Source: Kiritimatiellia bacterium
GTDB lineage: Bacteria > Verrucomicrobiota > Kiritimatiellia > RFP12 > UBA1067
DNA: 46,681 bases
Assembly (NCBI GenBank): GCA_017427485.1
Contig: JAFRSR010000257.1
Coordinates: 1-46,681, forward strand
Direction: 5' to 3'
Below the pieces are notes generated by a model. It saw nothing but the letters and a program-made list of their open reading frames with translations. It had not been told where the DNA came from and made no database searches. This document shows, piece by piece, positions 23,977 through 33,101 of the stretch; position 1 is the stretch's first letter, and each line of letters opens with the position of its first letter. The translations under genes were made by a program, and so were the position numbers.

Positions 23977-25758
23977 TCACCCAACCACTACCGCGCCAAA
24001 CTTGCACGTCGCGGCGCACTGGCCGCACTTGATGCACTTCGCCGGGTCGATCACGTGCGGCTGCTTCACGGTGCCGGAGATCGCGCCCACGGGGCACTTC
24101 TTCGCGCACATCGTGCAGCCCTTGCACTTTGCGGGGTCGATCGAATACGTCTTCAGCGCCGCGCACTCGTGCGCCGGGCAGCGCGCCTCGCGGATGTGGG
24201 CGTCGTACTCGTCGCGGAAGTAGCGGATCGTGGTGAGGACGGGGTTCGGGGCCGTCTGGCCCAGGCCGCAGAGCGCACCCGTCTTGATGCCGTTGCAGAG
24301 TTCCTGCAGCAGCTCCACGTCGCCCTCCTTGCCCTTGCCCTCGGTAATGCGCGTGAGGATCTCGTGCATGCGCTTCGTGCCGATGCGGCAGTGGACGCAC
24401 TTGCCGCAGCTTTCCTTGGCCGTGAAGTCGAGGAAGAACCGCGCCATGTTCACCATGCAGGTGTGGGAGTCCATCACCACCATGCCGCCGGAGCCCATGA
24501 TCGCGCCGGTCGCGCCGAGCGCCTTGTAGTCGATGAGCGTGTCGAGCAGGTGCTCGGGGATGCAGCCGCCGGAGGGTCCGCCCATCTGCACGGCCTTGAA
24601 CGTGCCGCCGTCGCGGATGCCGCCGCCGATGCCGAAGATCACGTCGCGGAGCGTGAGGCCCATCGGGATCTCGACGAGGCCGCCGCGCTTGATCTTGCCG
24701 GTGAGCGCGAACACCTTGGTGCCCTTGCTCGTCTCGGTGCCCATCGCGGCGAACGCGGCGCCGCCGTTGAGGATGATCCACGCGACGTTCGCGAACGTCT
24801 CGACGTTGTTGATGTTCGAGGGGGCCTGCGTGTAGCCTTTCTCCGCCGGGAAGGGCGGCTTCAGGCGTGGCATGCCGCGGTTGCCCTCCAGCGATTCGAT
24901 GAGGGCGGTCTCCTCGCCGCACACGAACGCGCCCGCGCCCGCCTTGATGCGGATGTCGCAGGAGAAGCCGCTGCCGAGGATGTTCTCCCCGAGGAGGCCG
25001 GCCTTCTTGGCGGCCGCGAGTGCCTTCTCGAGACGCACGATCGCGAGCGGATACTCCGCGCGCACATAGACAAAAGCTTTCGTGGCGCCGATCGCGTAGG
25101 CCGCGATCAGCATGCCCTCGATGAGGGAGTGCGGGTCGGACTCGATCACCGCGCGGTCCATGAACGCGCCAGGGTCGCCTTCGTCGGCGTTGCAGATGAG
25201 GTACTTCTGGTCGCCCTTGGCGTTGCGGGCGGCGTTCCACTTGAACCAGGTGGGGAAGCCCGCTCCGCCGCGGCCGGCGAGGCCAGACACCTTGATCTCG
25301 GCGATCACGTCCTCCGGCGTCATCGCGAGCACCTTGCGGATCGCCTTGTAGCCGTCCACGGCCTCGTAGGCCGCGATGTCCTCGGGGTCGATGAGGCCGC
25401 AGTGGCGGAGCGCGATGCGCGTCTGTTTCTCCAGGAATTCCTTGTCGTCCGCCGAGATTTCCAGGTCCTTGACGCCCGAAAGGTCACCCGAGGCAGCGGC
25501 CTTGTAGATCCGCTCCGCATCCTTCTCCTGCACACGCACAAGCCGCGCCAAGAGCGTCCCCGCGCCGCTCTCGTCACTCGTCACTCGTCTCTCGTCACTC
25601 CCGTACACGTCCACGATCGGCTCGAGGTAGCACATGCCGATGCAGCCGGTGATGCCGACTTCAACGGCACCGTCCGCGTTCAGCTTCTCCACGGCCGCGC
25701 GCACCTTGCGCGCGCCGGCGGCGATGCCGCAGCTTCCTTCTCCGAATACGAGCTTCAT
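23977..25758 (-). CDS. NuoF/HydB-like NADH-binding flavoprotein (StnB-like)
   Basis: A 593-residue NADH-oxidising subunit. The N-terminal ~100 residues are a thioredoxin-like 2Fe-2S domain (GSCGIAAGARKV, TGCIGMCYLEP), then a NuoF core with FMN and NADH motifs (GRGGAGFPTWFKW, CNADEGDPGAFMDR), the 4Fe-4S motif ESCGKCVHCRIG, and two C-terminal ferredoxin motifs (CKGCTMCAKKC, CIKCGQCAATC). It couples to the NuoE-like gene by an ATGA overlap. Residues ~53-62 come from four TCGTCAC-type heptamers (25571-25598) and look like an in-frame insertion just before the linker to the NuoF domain. No [FeFe] hydrogenase subunit is adjacent, arguing against HydABC. Confidence 0.88.
   Translation of the reverse strand: MKLVFGEGSCGIAAGARKVRAAVEKLNADGAVEVGITGCIGMCYLEPIVDVYGSDERRVTSDESGAGTLLARLVRVQEKDAERIYKAAASGDLSGVKDLEISADDKEFLEKQTRIALRHCGLIDPEDIAAYEAVDGYKAIRKVLAMTPEDVIAEIKVSGLAGRGGAGFPTWFKWNAARNAKGDQKYLICNADEGDPGAFMDRAVIESDPHSLIEGMLIAAYAIGATKAFVYVRAEYPLAIVRLEKALAAAKKAGLLGENILGSGFSCDIRIKAGAGAFVCGEETALIESLEGNRGMPRLKPPFPAEKGYTQAPSNINNVETFANVAWIILNGGAAFAAMGTETSKGTKVFALTGKIKRGGLVEIPMGLTLRDVIFGIGGGIRDGGTFKAVQMGGPSGGCIPEHLLDTLIDYKALGATGAIMGSGGMVVMDSHTCMVNMARFFLDFTAKESCGKCVHCRIGTKRMHEILTRITEGKGKEGDVELLQELCNGIKTGALCGLGQTAPNPVLTTIRYFRDEYDAHIREARCPAHECAALKTYSIDPAKCKGCTMCAKKCPVGAISGTVKQPHVIDPAKCIKCGQCAATCKFGAVVVG
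25571..25598. repeat. four heptamers inside the NuoF-like gene
   Basis: Four consecutive 7-nt units, TCGTCAC (three) and TCGTCTC (one), within the coding region. They encode DERRVTSDE-like residues. Confidence 0.9.
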
Positions 25759-26240
25759 TTCGACGCCTCCCGAATCTTGCGCACGATGTCTTTGGCCTTG
25801 GCGGGCGTGAGGGAGCCGTACGTGTCCTCGTTGATCATCATCACGGGCGAGAGCGAGCAGCACCCGAGGCAGGCGACCGTCTTGATGGAGAAGAGGCCGT
25901 CCTCGGTCGTCTCGCCGTCGCCCACGCCCAGCTCCTCCACGAGCGCCTTCTCGATGGAATCGGCGCCGTTCACGTGGCAGGCCGTGCCCTTGCAGAGCAG
26001 GATGAGGTTCTTGCCGACGGGCTTCAGGCGGAACTGCGTGTAGAACGTGGCCACGCCCAGAACCTTGGCGGGGCTGTTCCCCGTCTTCTCGGCGATGGCG
26101 TACAGCACGTCGGTCGGCAGATAGCCGTAGATCTCCTGCGCCTTCTGCAGGATCGATATGAGGGCGTGATCGTCTCCGGCGAACGCCTCAAACACCGGCG
26201 TCAGCTTCGACAGGTCGCTCTTCTCGCAACACTCGCACAT
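25755..26240 (-). CDS. NuoE-like 2Fe-2S subunit (StnA-like)
   Basis: A 161-residue thioredoxin-fold 2Fe-2S protein of the NuoE/HydC family. The four-Cys pattern is visible as CKGTAC and CLGCCSLSP, and the N-terminal helical domain reads DHALISILQKAQEIYGYLP. It passes electrons next to the NuoF-like subunit. First gene of the three-gene set, with a GGAG site and the promoter at 26310-26319. An extra CECCEK at the N-terminus is of unknown role. Confidence 0.9.
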   Translation of the reverse strand: MCECCEKSDLSKLTPVFEAFAGDDHALISILQKAQEIYGYLPTDVLYAIAEKTGNSPAKVLGVATFYTQFRLKPVGKNLILLCKGTACHVNGADSIEKALVEELGVGDGETTEDGLFSIKTVACLGCCSLSPVMMINEDTYGSLTPAKAKDIVRKIREASK

Positions 26241-26309
26241 GTCTTTTCTCCAAAATTATCCCAGGGAAACATATCGCTTTTGCGATTTGCTTCTGGAAAT
26301 TGGCTGTAA

Positions 26310-26319
26310 ATTATACCAA
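26310..26319 (-). promoter_or_regulatory. promoter of the Stn-like operon
   Basis: Extended -10 TTGGTATAAT on the minus strand (TATAAT at 26315-26310). The -35 region (TTCCCT at 17 nt) is weak. The leader would be about 65 nt. Confidence 0.55.
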
Positions 26320-26409
26320 ATCGCCCTGCCCGAGGGAAAGCGCGAAATGGAGAAATTTCAGCTTTTGGAAACGGCATCCCGCAGATGAAGCGGCAAGAGA
26401 ACTGGGAGG

Positions 26410-29400
26410 TTACCTGACCGTCATGGACCAGGTGAGAGCCGGCCGCTTGCACGTCGCCGTGCCGTAGCCGACGCCTTCCACGACGACGCCGCTCACCTTG
26501 ACGGTGTACTTCTTCAGCTTCCGGCCCTTGCCCTCGCCCTGCAGCGCGTAGACCTTGAACGAACCCTTGAACGTCCCTTTCTTCGCCGTGTAGTTGAGCT
26601 TCATTGCCGAAAGGTTGGTCTTGCCCTTCGACGTGTCCACCACGAGGCCCTTGCCAGTCTCGCCGTCCAACACGACCGGCACCACGCCGGGCTTGACCTT
26701 CGTCCACTTCACGCCCGCCGCCTTCGGGAATTTCCACTTGGCGCCGGTCGAGGTCCCCTTCTCGTCTTCCGGCAGCAGAATGTCGACCACCTGCCCCGGG
26801 AACGCCGAGGTGTCGCCCACGTCGACGGATGCCGTCACGACGGACGACCTCCAGTTGCCGCCCACGGCGGCTATCTGCACGTGCCAGCGGCCGAGCGTCC
26901 CCGCGAACTCTTCGCCGCCGATGGTCACCGTCATCGTGCCCACCTTCTTGACCTCCAGCGCGACGGTCACGGGCGACACGCCGTCGACCGGCACCGGCGT
27001 CGACTTGATGGTGTAGCGCTTCCCGTCGATGAGCGTCACGGAACCGGAAACCTTGCCGGTCCGCTTCTTGACGTTCACCTTGCCGAGCTTGAGCTCCACC
27101 ACGCCGACGGCGTCGCAGCCGTCGTACACCGCGCCGCGCAGCGTCGTGGCCTTCTTCAGCACGGGGTAGGGCGCCGTGATGTCGCCCGCGTCCAACGGCA
27201 CGTAGCACGGCCCGTCGGGGTTCACCGGAGCGGGGTTCACCGGAGCGGGGTTCACAGGGGCGGGCGTCACAGAGCCAGGCGTCACCGGATCGGGAACGTC
27301 GGCGATGAATGCGAGCACATCCGCTCCGCTGAGCGGCCCACCGTAGTCGGTTCCCGTCACACGCTTTACATAATTGTCAGGATCTTTCGGATCAATGATG
27401 CAGACAAGCGGCAGCGTGAAGCTTCCAAGCCCCCTCATGTAGCAGTCGTTCTCTTCCCACTGGGTGTTGCAGTTGCTGTACCACAGCACGCACTTTGCGA
27501 TGAGCGCGGCCTTCACGGCGGGTTCTTCGCAGGAAACGTTTTTCGTCGTCATCGTGTTCCAGCATCCATCGTGCCCGCAGACGAGGAATATCTTCTTTCC
27601 GGTCTTCAGCGCAGCCGCTACGGCCTCGGCTTTCGTCGTGCGCCACTTGTCGGCGTCGGGATCGGGATCGACATACGCATCGCCTTCTTCCACGAACGTG
27701 ACTTTGCCCACGTCAAATTCGGAACCGGCGATCAGCCTGCTGACACGCGCAGTGTCCCCCTTCTCGACAGAGACGGTCGCCAGTGCCGTTTCTTCAAACG
27801 CATACAGGCCGATCGTCTTCACGGTCGCCGGTATCGTCGCGGTCGTTAAGGCGGCGCATCCGCTAAACGCGTTCTGGCCGATCTCGGTGACGCCCGACGG
27901 CACGATCACGCTCGTCAATGCAACATTATTGTTGAATGCGCCATTTCCAATGGCGGTCACGCCATCCGGAATCGTCACCTCGGCGGCAGAACCCGCATAA
28001 TAGTGGAGAACATTGCGGACGACGACAAAGTCATTCTCGTCCGCCAGCGCCTCGCATCCCCAGAACGCCCCGCTCTCGATGCTCGTCACGCTGGAGGGAA
28101 TCGGCACGTTCTTCAAGGCGACACATTTGTAGAACGCCCGTTTTCCGATGTCCGTCACGGTGGTTGGTATCGTCACGTCCGTCACGGCCGTGCATTTGGA
28201 GAACGCGGCATCCCCGATGCGCGTCACGGGGCAGCCGCCAAGCGTAGAAGGAACGACGATGGCTCCGGCCGTCTTTTCCGGAATCGCAGAATGCCGGCCG
28301 TCGTTGTAGACCTCCGCCTCTCCGTCAACGAGGCGATAGCACCATCTGACGCCGTCCGCATCCGTCCACGTCTCGTACGCCTGCTCCACGAACTCGATGC
28401 CGCTTGTGTCGTGGAACGAATCGTCAAGGAGCTTCTTCATGCGATCCGTGTCGCCGCTTGAGACGCTCACCTTCGTCAAAGTCGTACCATCGCCGAACGC
28501 ATAGTCGCCGACATACTCCACGCTCTTCGGCAACGACACGGTCGCCAATTTGGCACATCCATTGAAAACATCATCCCCAATGCTTGCCACGCCGTACTCG
28601 AACGTCACATTGGCCAATGCGGTACAATCTGAAAACGCCAAGGAGCCGATTGCGCCAACCGCGCCGGGAATCGTGAGGTCGGTAAGCGAAGAACATCCGT
28701 GGAACGCATACGAGCCGATATCCTTTACGCCTGCGGGAATCGTGAGGTCGGCAAGCGAAGAACATGCGTTGAAAGTATAGTCCTTGATACTCGACAAGGC
28801 GGGCGGAAGCGACACGTACTTCAATTTTCCGCAGCCAATGAACGCAGAATCCCAGATCTCGGTCACGCTTTCCGGCAACGTAATTTTCGTCAACGCCTCG
28901 CAGTCGGAGAACGCACCGTAGCCGATGCTCTCCAACCCCTCTGGCAGCCCGACGTACGTCAGCGCCGTACAGTCCCGGAACATGTGTTCCCCGATGGACT
29001 TGACGCCTTTCCCGATCGTCACGGTTTCCAGCGACGTACAGTCCGCGAACTCGGATTTTCCAAGCGTCGTGACGGAGTCTGGGACATGGGCTGACGTCAA
29101 AGACATGCACCCTGAGAATGCATAGTCGCCGATGGACTCCAAACCCTCGTAAAGGATCAGGGATTCCAGGGACGTGCAACCCGAGAAGGCAGACTCTCCG
29201 ATGGTCTTCACGGTTTCTGGTATCGTCAGGTCAACCAATCCGCTGCAGCCATCGAACGCTGATTCTCCAATACTTGTCACACCGTAGGGTATCGACATTT
29301 CCGTCAATGCCGCACAGCCGGAGAAAGTCCAATCTTCAATAACCGTCACGCCGTCAGGAATCTTCACGTTCTCCAGGACGGAACAGTATTGGAATGCCCC

Positions 29401-30378
29401 TTCTCCAATGCTCGTCACGGCGTTCGGCACATCCACGCTCTCGAGGCTTGAGCAGTACTCGAACGCGCATTCCCCGAGGCTCGTCACGGTCGCCGGGATC
29501 TTCACGCTCGTCAGCGCATCGCAATATTCAAACGCCCAATCCCCGATCCGCGTCACGGGGCAGCCGCCGAGGGTGGCCGGAACGTCGATCGCGCCCGCCG
29601 TCGCGTACGGGATCGCGGACTCGTCGTCATTGTAGACCTCCGCCCCGCCGTCGGCGATGCGGAAACTCCATTCGACGCCATTGACTACCTCGCGAAATGT
29701 GAGCAGCAGACTGTCCGGGCAACCGGCGAATACGTAGTTATCGGAAATATCATCGACAAAAGCCGCCGACACGAACGGCAGGGACACGTACCGCAGCGAG
29801 TCGCACCCGGAGAAAGCCTCGGCACCAAGGCTCGTCAAGCTGCTTGGCAGCACGACGTTCCGCAGAACCGTGCATCCGCTGAACGCAAATTCCCCAATGC
29901 TCGCCACGCCTTCAGGCAGCGTAAAGTACGTGCTTTCCGAATTCTCACTGCTATTTTTTAGAGCGCTGCAACCATAGAACGCAGAGTCCCCGATGGTCAC
30001 CACGGTATCGGGCAGCACGACGGACTCTAGGCTCGTGCAATTCTCAAATGCAGAAATCCCGATGCTCGTCAAGCCAGACTGTATTATCAACCGCTGCAAA
30101 TTACTGTTGTCAGAAAATGCGTATTGGGCAATTGACTTTACGTCATGGCCGTCCAATTTTGACGGAATCACCAGTAATGCAGAAACGGGGCTGGCGTCGA
30201 TAATCTTCGCCTTGCCCCCGACAAGATCGTATGTCCATGTGATGCCAGACCAAACGCACGTATAAGAGGCCTGCGCCGTGCCTGCAAGCGCGATCATGGC
30301 AGTTGCGACAAGCGCCTTCACGGCGACGCTGAACTTTTTACATATTTTGCCCGCTTTGGCGGAAAGGTTGTTTTTCAT
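26410..30378 (-). CDS. BspA-type LRR surface protein with thioredoxin-like and C-terminal beta domains
   Basis: A 1322-residue exported protein. A signal peptide (about 1-38, ending AQA-S) is followed by two long blocks of BspA/TpLRR-type leucine-rich repeats of ~23 residues (about 70-650 and 700-900; unit like LTSIGISAFENCTSLESVVL). Then comes a thioredoxin-like domain (about 915-1030; KTGKKIFLVCGHDGCW), a Pro linker of five-residue units (APVNP), and a C-terminal beta domain (about 1070-1322). BspA repeats mediate adhesion or host and matrix binding in other bacteria. Possible anchoring by the C-terminal domain is inference. An AAGGA site precedes the ATG. Confidence 0.85.
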   Translation of the reverse strand: MKNNLSAKAGKICKKFSVAVKALVATAMIALAGTAQASYTCVWSGITWTYDLVGGKAKIIDASPVSALLVIPSKLDGHDVKSIAQYAFSDNSNLQRLIIQSGLTSIGISAFENCTSLESVVLPDTVVTIGDSAFYGCSALKNSSENSESTYFTLPEGVASIGEFAFSGCTVLRNVVLPSSLTSLGAEAFSGCDSLRYVSLPFVSAAFVDDISDNYVFAGCPDSLLLTFREVVNGVEWSFRIADGGAEVYNDDESAIPYATAGAIDVPATLGGCPVTRIGDWAFEYCDALTSVKIPATVTSLGECAFEYCSSLESVDVPNAVTSIGEGAFQYCSVLENVKIPDGVTVIEDWTFSGCAALTEMSIPYGVTSIGESAFDGCSGLVDLTIPETVKTIGESAFSGCTSLESLILYEGLESIGDYAFSGCMSLTSAHVPDSVTTLGKSEFADCTSLETVTIGKGVKSIGEHMFRDCTALTYVGLPEGLESIGYGAFSDCEALTKITLPESVTEIWDSAFIGCGKLKYVSLPPALSSIKDYTFNACSSLADLTIPAGVKDIGSYAFHGCSSLTDLTIPGAVGAIGSLAFSDCTALANVTFEYGVASIGDDVFNGCAKLATVSLPKSVEYVGDYAFGDGTTLTKVSVSSGDTDRMKKLLDDSFHDTSGIEFVEQAYETWTDADGVRWCYRLVDGEAEVYNDGRHSAIPEKTAGAIVVPSTLGGCPVTRIGDAAFSKCTAVTDVTIPTTVTDIGKRAFYKCVALKNVPIPSSVTSIESGAFWGCEALADENDFVVVRNVLHYYAGSAAEVTIPDGVTAIGNGAFNNNVALTSVIVPSGVTEIGQNAFSGCAALTTATIPATVKTIGLYAFEETALATVSVEKGDTARVSRLIAGSEFDVGKVTFVEEGDAYVDPDPDADKWRTTKAEAVAAALKTGKKIFLVCGHDGCWNTMTTKNVSCEEPAVKAALIAKCVLWYSNCNTQWEENDCYMRGLGSFTLPLVCIIDPKDPDNYVKRVTGTDYGGPLSGADVLAFIADVPDPVTPGSVTPAPVNPAPVNPAPVNPDGPCYVPLDAGDITAPYPVLKKATTLRGAVYDGCDAVGVVELKLGKVNVKKRTGKVSGSVTLIDGKRYTIKSTPVPVDGVSPVTVALEVKKVGTMTVTIGGEEFAGTLGRWHVQIAAVGGNWRSSVVTASVDVGDTSAFPGQVVDILLPEDEKGTSTGAKWKFPKAAGVKWTKVKPGVVPVVLDGETGKGLVVDTSKGKTNLSAMKLNYTAKKGTFKGSFKVYALQGEGKGRKLKKYTVKVSGVVVEGVGYGTATCKRPALTWSMTVR

Positions 30379-30410
30379 TTCATGAGTCCTTTTTAGGCCT
30401 GTAAGCGTAT

Positions 30411-30421
30411 GCTAGTATAGC
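30411..30421 (-). promoter_or_regulatory. promoter of the BspA-type gene
   Basis: Minus strand TGCTATACT extended -10 (TATACT at 30419-30414), overlapping an 11-nt palindrome GCTAGTATAGC that could be an operator. The leader would be about 29 nt. Confidence 0.45.
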
Positions 30422-30499
30422 ACAGCGAAAGCGCGGCGGCGGGAAAATCTTCCGCCCTTTTTTGGCAAAATGGGCAAAATCAAACGAGAAGGCGAAGGT

Positions 30500-31927
30500 T
30501 CAGGAAGCGCTTCGGGACGCGATCTCGCGGTTGAGGCGTTCCACCGCCGCGTCGTCCAGCGGATAGCGGGCGAGGGCGAACGCCGCGACGGCCAGGAACA
30601 GCGCGGGGACTACGCAGACAAGCCAGCGGATGCCCTCCTGCGCAAGCGGCGTCTGCATTTCGAGCCCGTTCATGAAATACGCGCCCGCCGCATTGCCCAC
30701 CGACATCATGGCGAACGCCGCGACAAAAAAGAGAGCGAGAAGCCGCAAGGGCGCGTTCCGCCGGAACTCCCGCCAGAGGTCGCCCGCCTTCACCTGCGCG
30801 GCACCCGACGCATCCATCACCACGCGCTCCTTCGTCTGCATGAAGGAAAAGGCGAGCAGCGCGACGGCGACCACGGCAACGGCAGCCATCGTCCACAGCC
30901 ATGTGCGCGGTTCCGCCGGAAGGACGTCGGCGGACGCGCAGGAGCGCGTCCCTCCCCGGTCGGCCTGATAGCCGGTTCCGGCGAGCACGAGCCCCGCCGC
31001 GGCCTTCCCCAACGCCATCCCCGCCTTGAAGAACACGCCGACCACGCCGTTCACGATTCCCGAGACGCGCCTCCCCGTCATGCGTTCGGAATACGAAACC
31101 ACCTCTGGAACGAACGCCCACATGTAACCCGTCGACACGATGATGCCCGTCGCCTTCACGAACTGCGCGGCGTAAATCCAGGCGGACGCGCAGGAGCGCG
31201 TCCCTCCCGCGCGGCTCAGCACGTACAGGGCGGCCATGCCGAGAACCGCAACGGACGCAAAGACGTAGAACAGCCCCTTCTTCCCGAAAAGCCGGCGGAG
31301 CCCCGGCAGAAGCGGCATGAACACGAACGACGGCAGCATCCCGCACGCCATGAAAAGCGCCATCCGCCACGGTAGGGACGGCGTTCCACCGCCGTCCGCG
31401 CCGCCCAGCACGGCCAAGAGGAACGGCACGCCCGCCATGGCCGCGAGACAGCCGGCGTTCGCGAGGAAAATCCGCACGGCGGTCAGCACCGTGACCTCCT
31501 CCGCGTCGCGCGTGAGCGACGCGCCGAGCGCGCCGTAGGCGACGTTCACGAGCGTGAAGAGCAGCGTGAAGCCCGCATACGCCGCGTAGGCGTAGAGCGT
31601 CTTCCACGTGCCGCCACCAAGGGGATTGGCGAAGCACAGCACGGCGAAGACGGCGAACGGGACGCCCGCCAGGACGAGATACGACCTGTACTTGCCCCAG
31701 CGCGGATGGTGCCGGTCGATGAACACGCCTACGAACGGGTTCCACAGCGCATCCGCAAGCTGCACGACGAGAAACATCGTCGCCACGGCCGACGGCGCGA
31801 GGCCGACCACGTCGGTGCAGAAGAAGAGCAGGTACGTGCCGACCGCGGCGACCAGGAGATTCTGCGCGAAGTCCCCCACGCCGAACCCGATCCGTCCCCT
31901 CCAGGTCAATCCATCAACCTGCTTCAT
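30500..31927 (-). CDS. MelB-type glycoside/cation symporter (GPH family)
   Basis: A ~475-residue inner-membrane transporter of the glycoside-pentoside-hexuronide:cation symporter family with about 12 helices. Diagnostic parts: GFGVGDFAQNLLVAAVGTYL at the N-terminus, DALWNPFVGVFIDR and RWGKYRSYLV. It would bring in a sugar or uronide released by the extracytoplasmic enzymes of the operon. Start at 31927 chosen because the family begins right there. Three hairpin repeats are inserted in frame, at about residues 177-186, 242-248 and 326-332, giving GGGTPSLP- and GGTRSCASA-type peptides. Last gene of the operon. Confidence 0.88.
   Translation of the reverse strand: MKQVDGLTWRGRIGFGVGDFAQNLLVAAVGTYLLFFCTDVVGLAPSAVATMFLVVQLADALWNPFVGVFIDRHHPRWGKYRSYLVLAGVPFAVFAVLCFANPLGGGTWKTLYAYAAYAGFTLLFTLVNVAYGALGASLTRDAEEVTVLTAVRIFLANAGCLAAMAGVPFLLAVLGGADGGGTPSLPWRMALFMACGMLPSFVFMPLLPGLRRLFGKKGLFYVFASVAVLGMAALYVLSRAGGTRSCASAWIYAAQFVKATGIIVSTGYMWAFVPEVVSYSERMTGRRVSGIVNGVVGVFFKAGMALGKAAAGLVLAGTGYQADRGGTRSCASADVLPAEPRTWLWTMAAVAVVAVALLAFSFMQTKERVVMDASGAAQVKAGDLWREFRRNAPLRLLALFFVAAFAMMSVGNAAGAYFMNGLEMQTPLAQEGIRWLVCVVPALFLAVAAFALARYPLDDAAVERLNREIASRSAS
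30932..30956. repeat. class-C hairpin repeat inside symporter gene
   Basis: Arms GGACGCGC and GCGCGTCC around loop AGGA, followed by CTCCC. In frame. Confidence 0.8.
31184..31208. repeat. class-C hairpin repeat inside symporter gene
   Basis: Identical arms GGACGCGC / GCGCGTCC, loop AGGA and CTCCC tail as at 30932. In the same reading frame as the copy at 30932 (GGTRSCASA-type peptide). Confidence 0.8.
31371..31397. repeat. REP-like hairpin inside symporter gene
   Basis: GGTAG tag, arms GGACGGCG / CGCCGTCC around a 6-nt loop TTCCAC. A near-identical unit is at 34956-34982. Confidence 0.8.
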
Positions 31928-32015
31928 TCTCGAAATCCCAATCAAGCCGACAGCAAGCGTACGACAACAAGACCGCCACGTCAATGCGGGAACGTGTTTC
32001 GCCATGCTTCATTCT

Positions 32016-33101
32016 TCAATACGGGAACGTTCTGCCAAAGACATAATGCGGCGTGATCGCAGGCGGCGGCGGCAGGCGCCCCTTCGCAAGGAGGGACAGC
32101 GCGAAGGCGGCGACCTTCTCGCCGGCCTCGGAGGCGTCGCACTCGATTCGCGTGAGCGCCTCCGAGTAGACGGGGCCGAGGCCCCTGTTCGACAGCGACA
32201 CGACCTTGACGTCGCCGGGGATCCGGAGTCCCCGTCCGAGAAACGCCGTGAGCGCACCCTGTGCGACGAAGTCGTCCCAGAACAGGAACACGTCGGGGAA
32301 GCTCGCGCGCGGGAGATTCATGAACACGTTGTAGGCAGACCGCTCGATGCCCTCGTAGCGGCCCAGCCCGTCCATGCGCGGAACCGTCATCCAGCCGCAC
32401 GCGATTCCCCTGTCCGCGAGAGCTCGACGCGCGTCCGGCGTCTCGTTTCCCTCGAAACGCACCTGCGTGACGCGCTTCACCTTGGCGCGAACGCAGTGTT
32501 CCGCGAAGTTCGCGATCGCCTCCTCCGCCGAGAACCGGATCCACCGGCCTTCGTCCTTCTTCGGCGGATCGCCGTAGATGAACACGTTTTTCACGCCCGC
32601 GTCGCGGAGGCATTTGCGGACAGGCGGCGTGCCGTAGATGACGATTGCCACGTCGGGCGTGCGCACGAGTTCGTGCTTCAGGAAGGAAAGCCCGATCTGC
32701 CCATCATGCGAAAACACCACCGTGGAGAACGCGAATCCCGCCGCGCCCAGCCGACGGCGGAGCGCGTCCGCGATCATGGTCACGTGGTAGCTGCAGGCGT
32801 CCACGTCCGGCAGCACGAACAACGCGCGTCCGCGCAAGGCGTTGACGTCGCGCGGCAGGACGACCGTGCCGACGCGCGGGCGCGAGCGGACGTACCCTTC
32901 CCGCGCGAGCTGTTCGACGACGCCGCGCGCGACGCGGAACGTGAGTCCGCTCGCCTTCGCGAGGTTCTGGATCGTCGGAATCGTTTCGCCGGCCTTGAGA
33001 CGCCCGTAGGCGATTTCGTCCTTGATGAAGGCGTACAGCGCATCCGCAAGGGTCATGGAACCGTCGGGCATGTAATGGAAATTCGCAAGGACGTCTTTCA
33101 T
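32016..33101 (-). CDS. GntR-type regulator with LacI-like sugar-binding domain
   Basis: A 361-residue transcription factor. Residues ~15-80 form a GntR winged helix-turn-helix (ADALYAFIKDEIAYGRLKAGETIP, given in part: ADALYAFIKDEI and LKAGETIPTIQNLAK), and ~95-361 a periplasmic-binding-protein-like effector domain of LacI/GalR type (VFLFWDDFVAQGALTAFLG, IPGDVKVVSLSN). This AraR-like architecture responds to sugars. Its ATG overlaps the stop of the DUF4838 gene, and the symporter follows 88 nt later, so it is probably the local regulator of this glycan operon. The operator could not be identified. Confidence 0.85.
   Translation of the reverse strand: MKDVLANFHYMPDGSMTLADALYAFIKDEIAYGRLKAGETIPTIQNLAKASGLTFRVARGVVEQLAREGYVRSRPRVGTVVLPRDVNALRGRALFVLPDVDACSYHVTMIADALRRRLGAAGFAFSTVVFSHDGQIGLSFLKHELVRTPDVAIVIYGTPPVRKCLRDAGVKNVFIYGDPPKKDEGRWIRFSAEEAIANFAEHCVRAKVKRVTQVRFEGNETPDARRALADRGIACGWMTVPRMDGLGRYEGIERSAYNVFMNLPRASFPDVFLFWDDFVAQGALTAFLGRGLRIPGDVKVVSLSNRGLGPVYSEALTRIECDASEAGEKVAAFALSLLAKGRLPPPPAITPHYVFGRTFPY

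Noticed and set aside
20011..26043. Open frame of 2010 codons on the plus strand
   Set aside because: It lies opposite uvrC, tatA and the Stn-like genes, is Arg/His/Ala-rich without domains, and is a GC-bias shadow of strongly biased genes.
24000..26240. HydABC-type [FeFe] hydrogenase operon
   Set aside because: NuoE- and NuoF-like subunits fit, but there is no H-cluster subunit; the third gene is a GltD-like flavoprotein.
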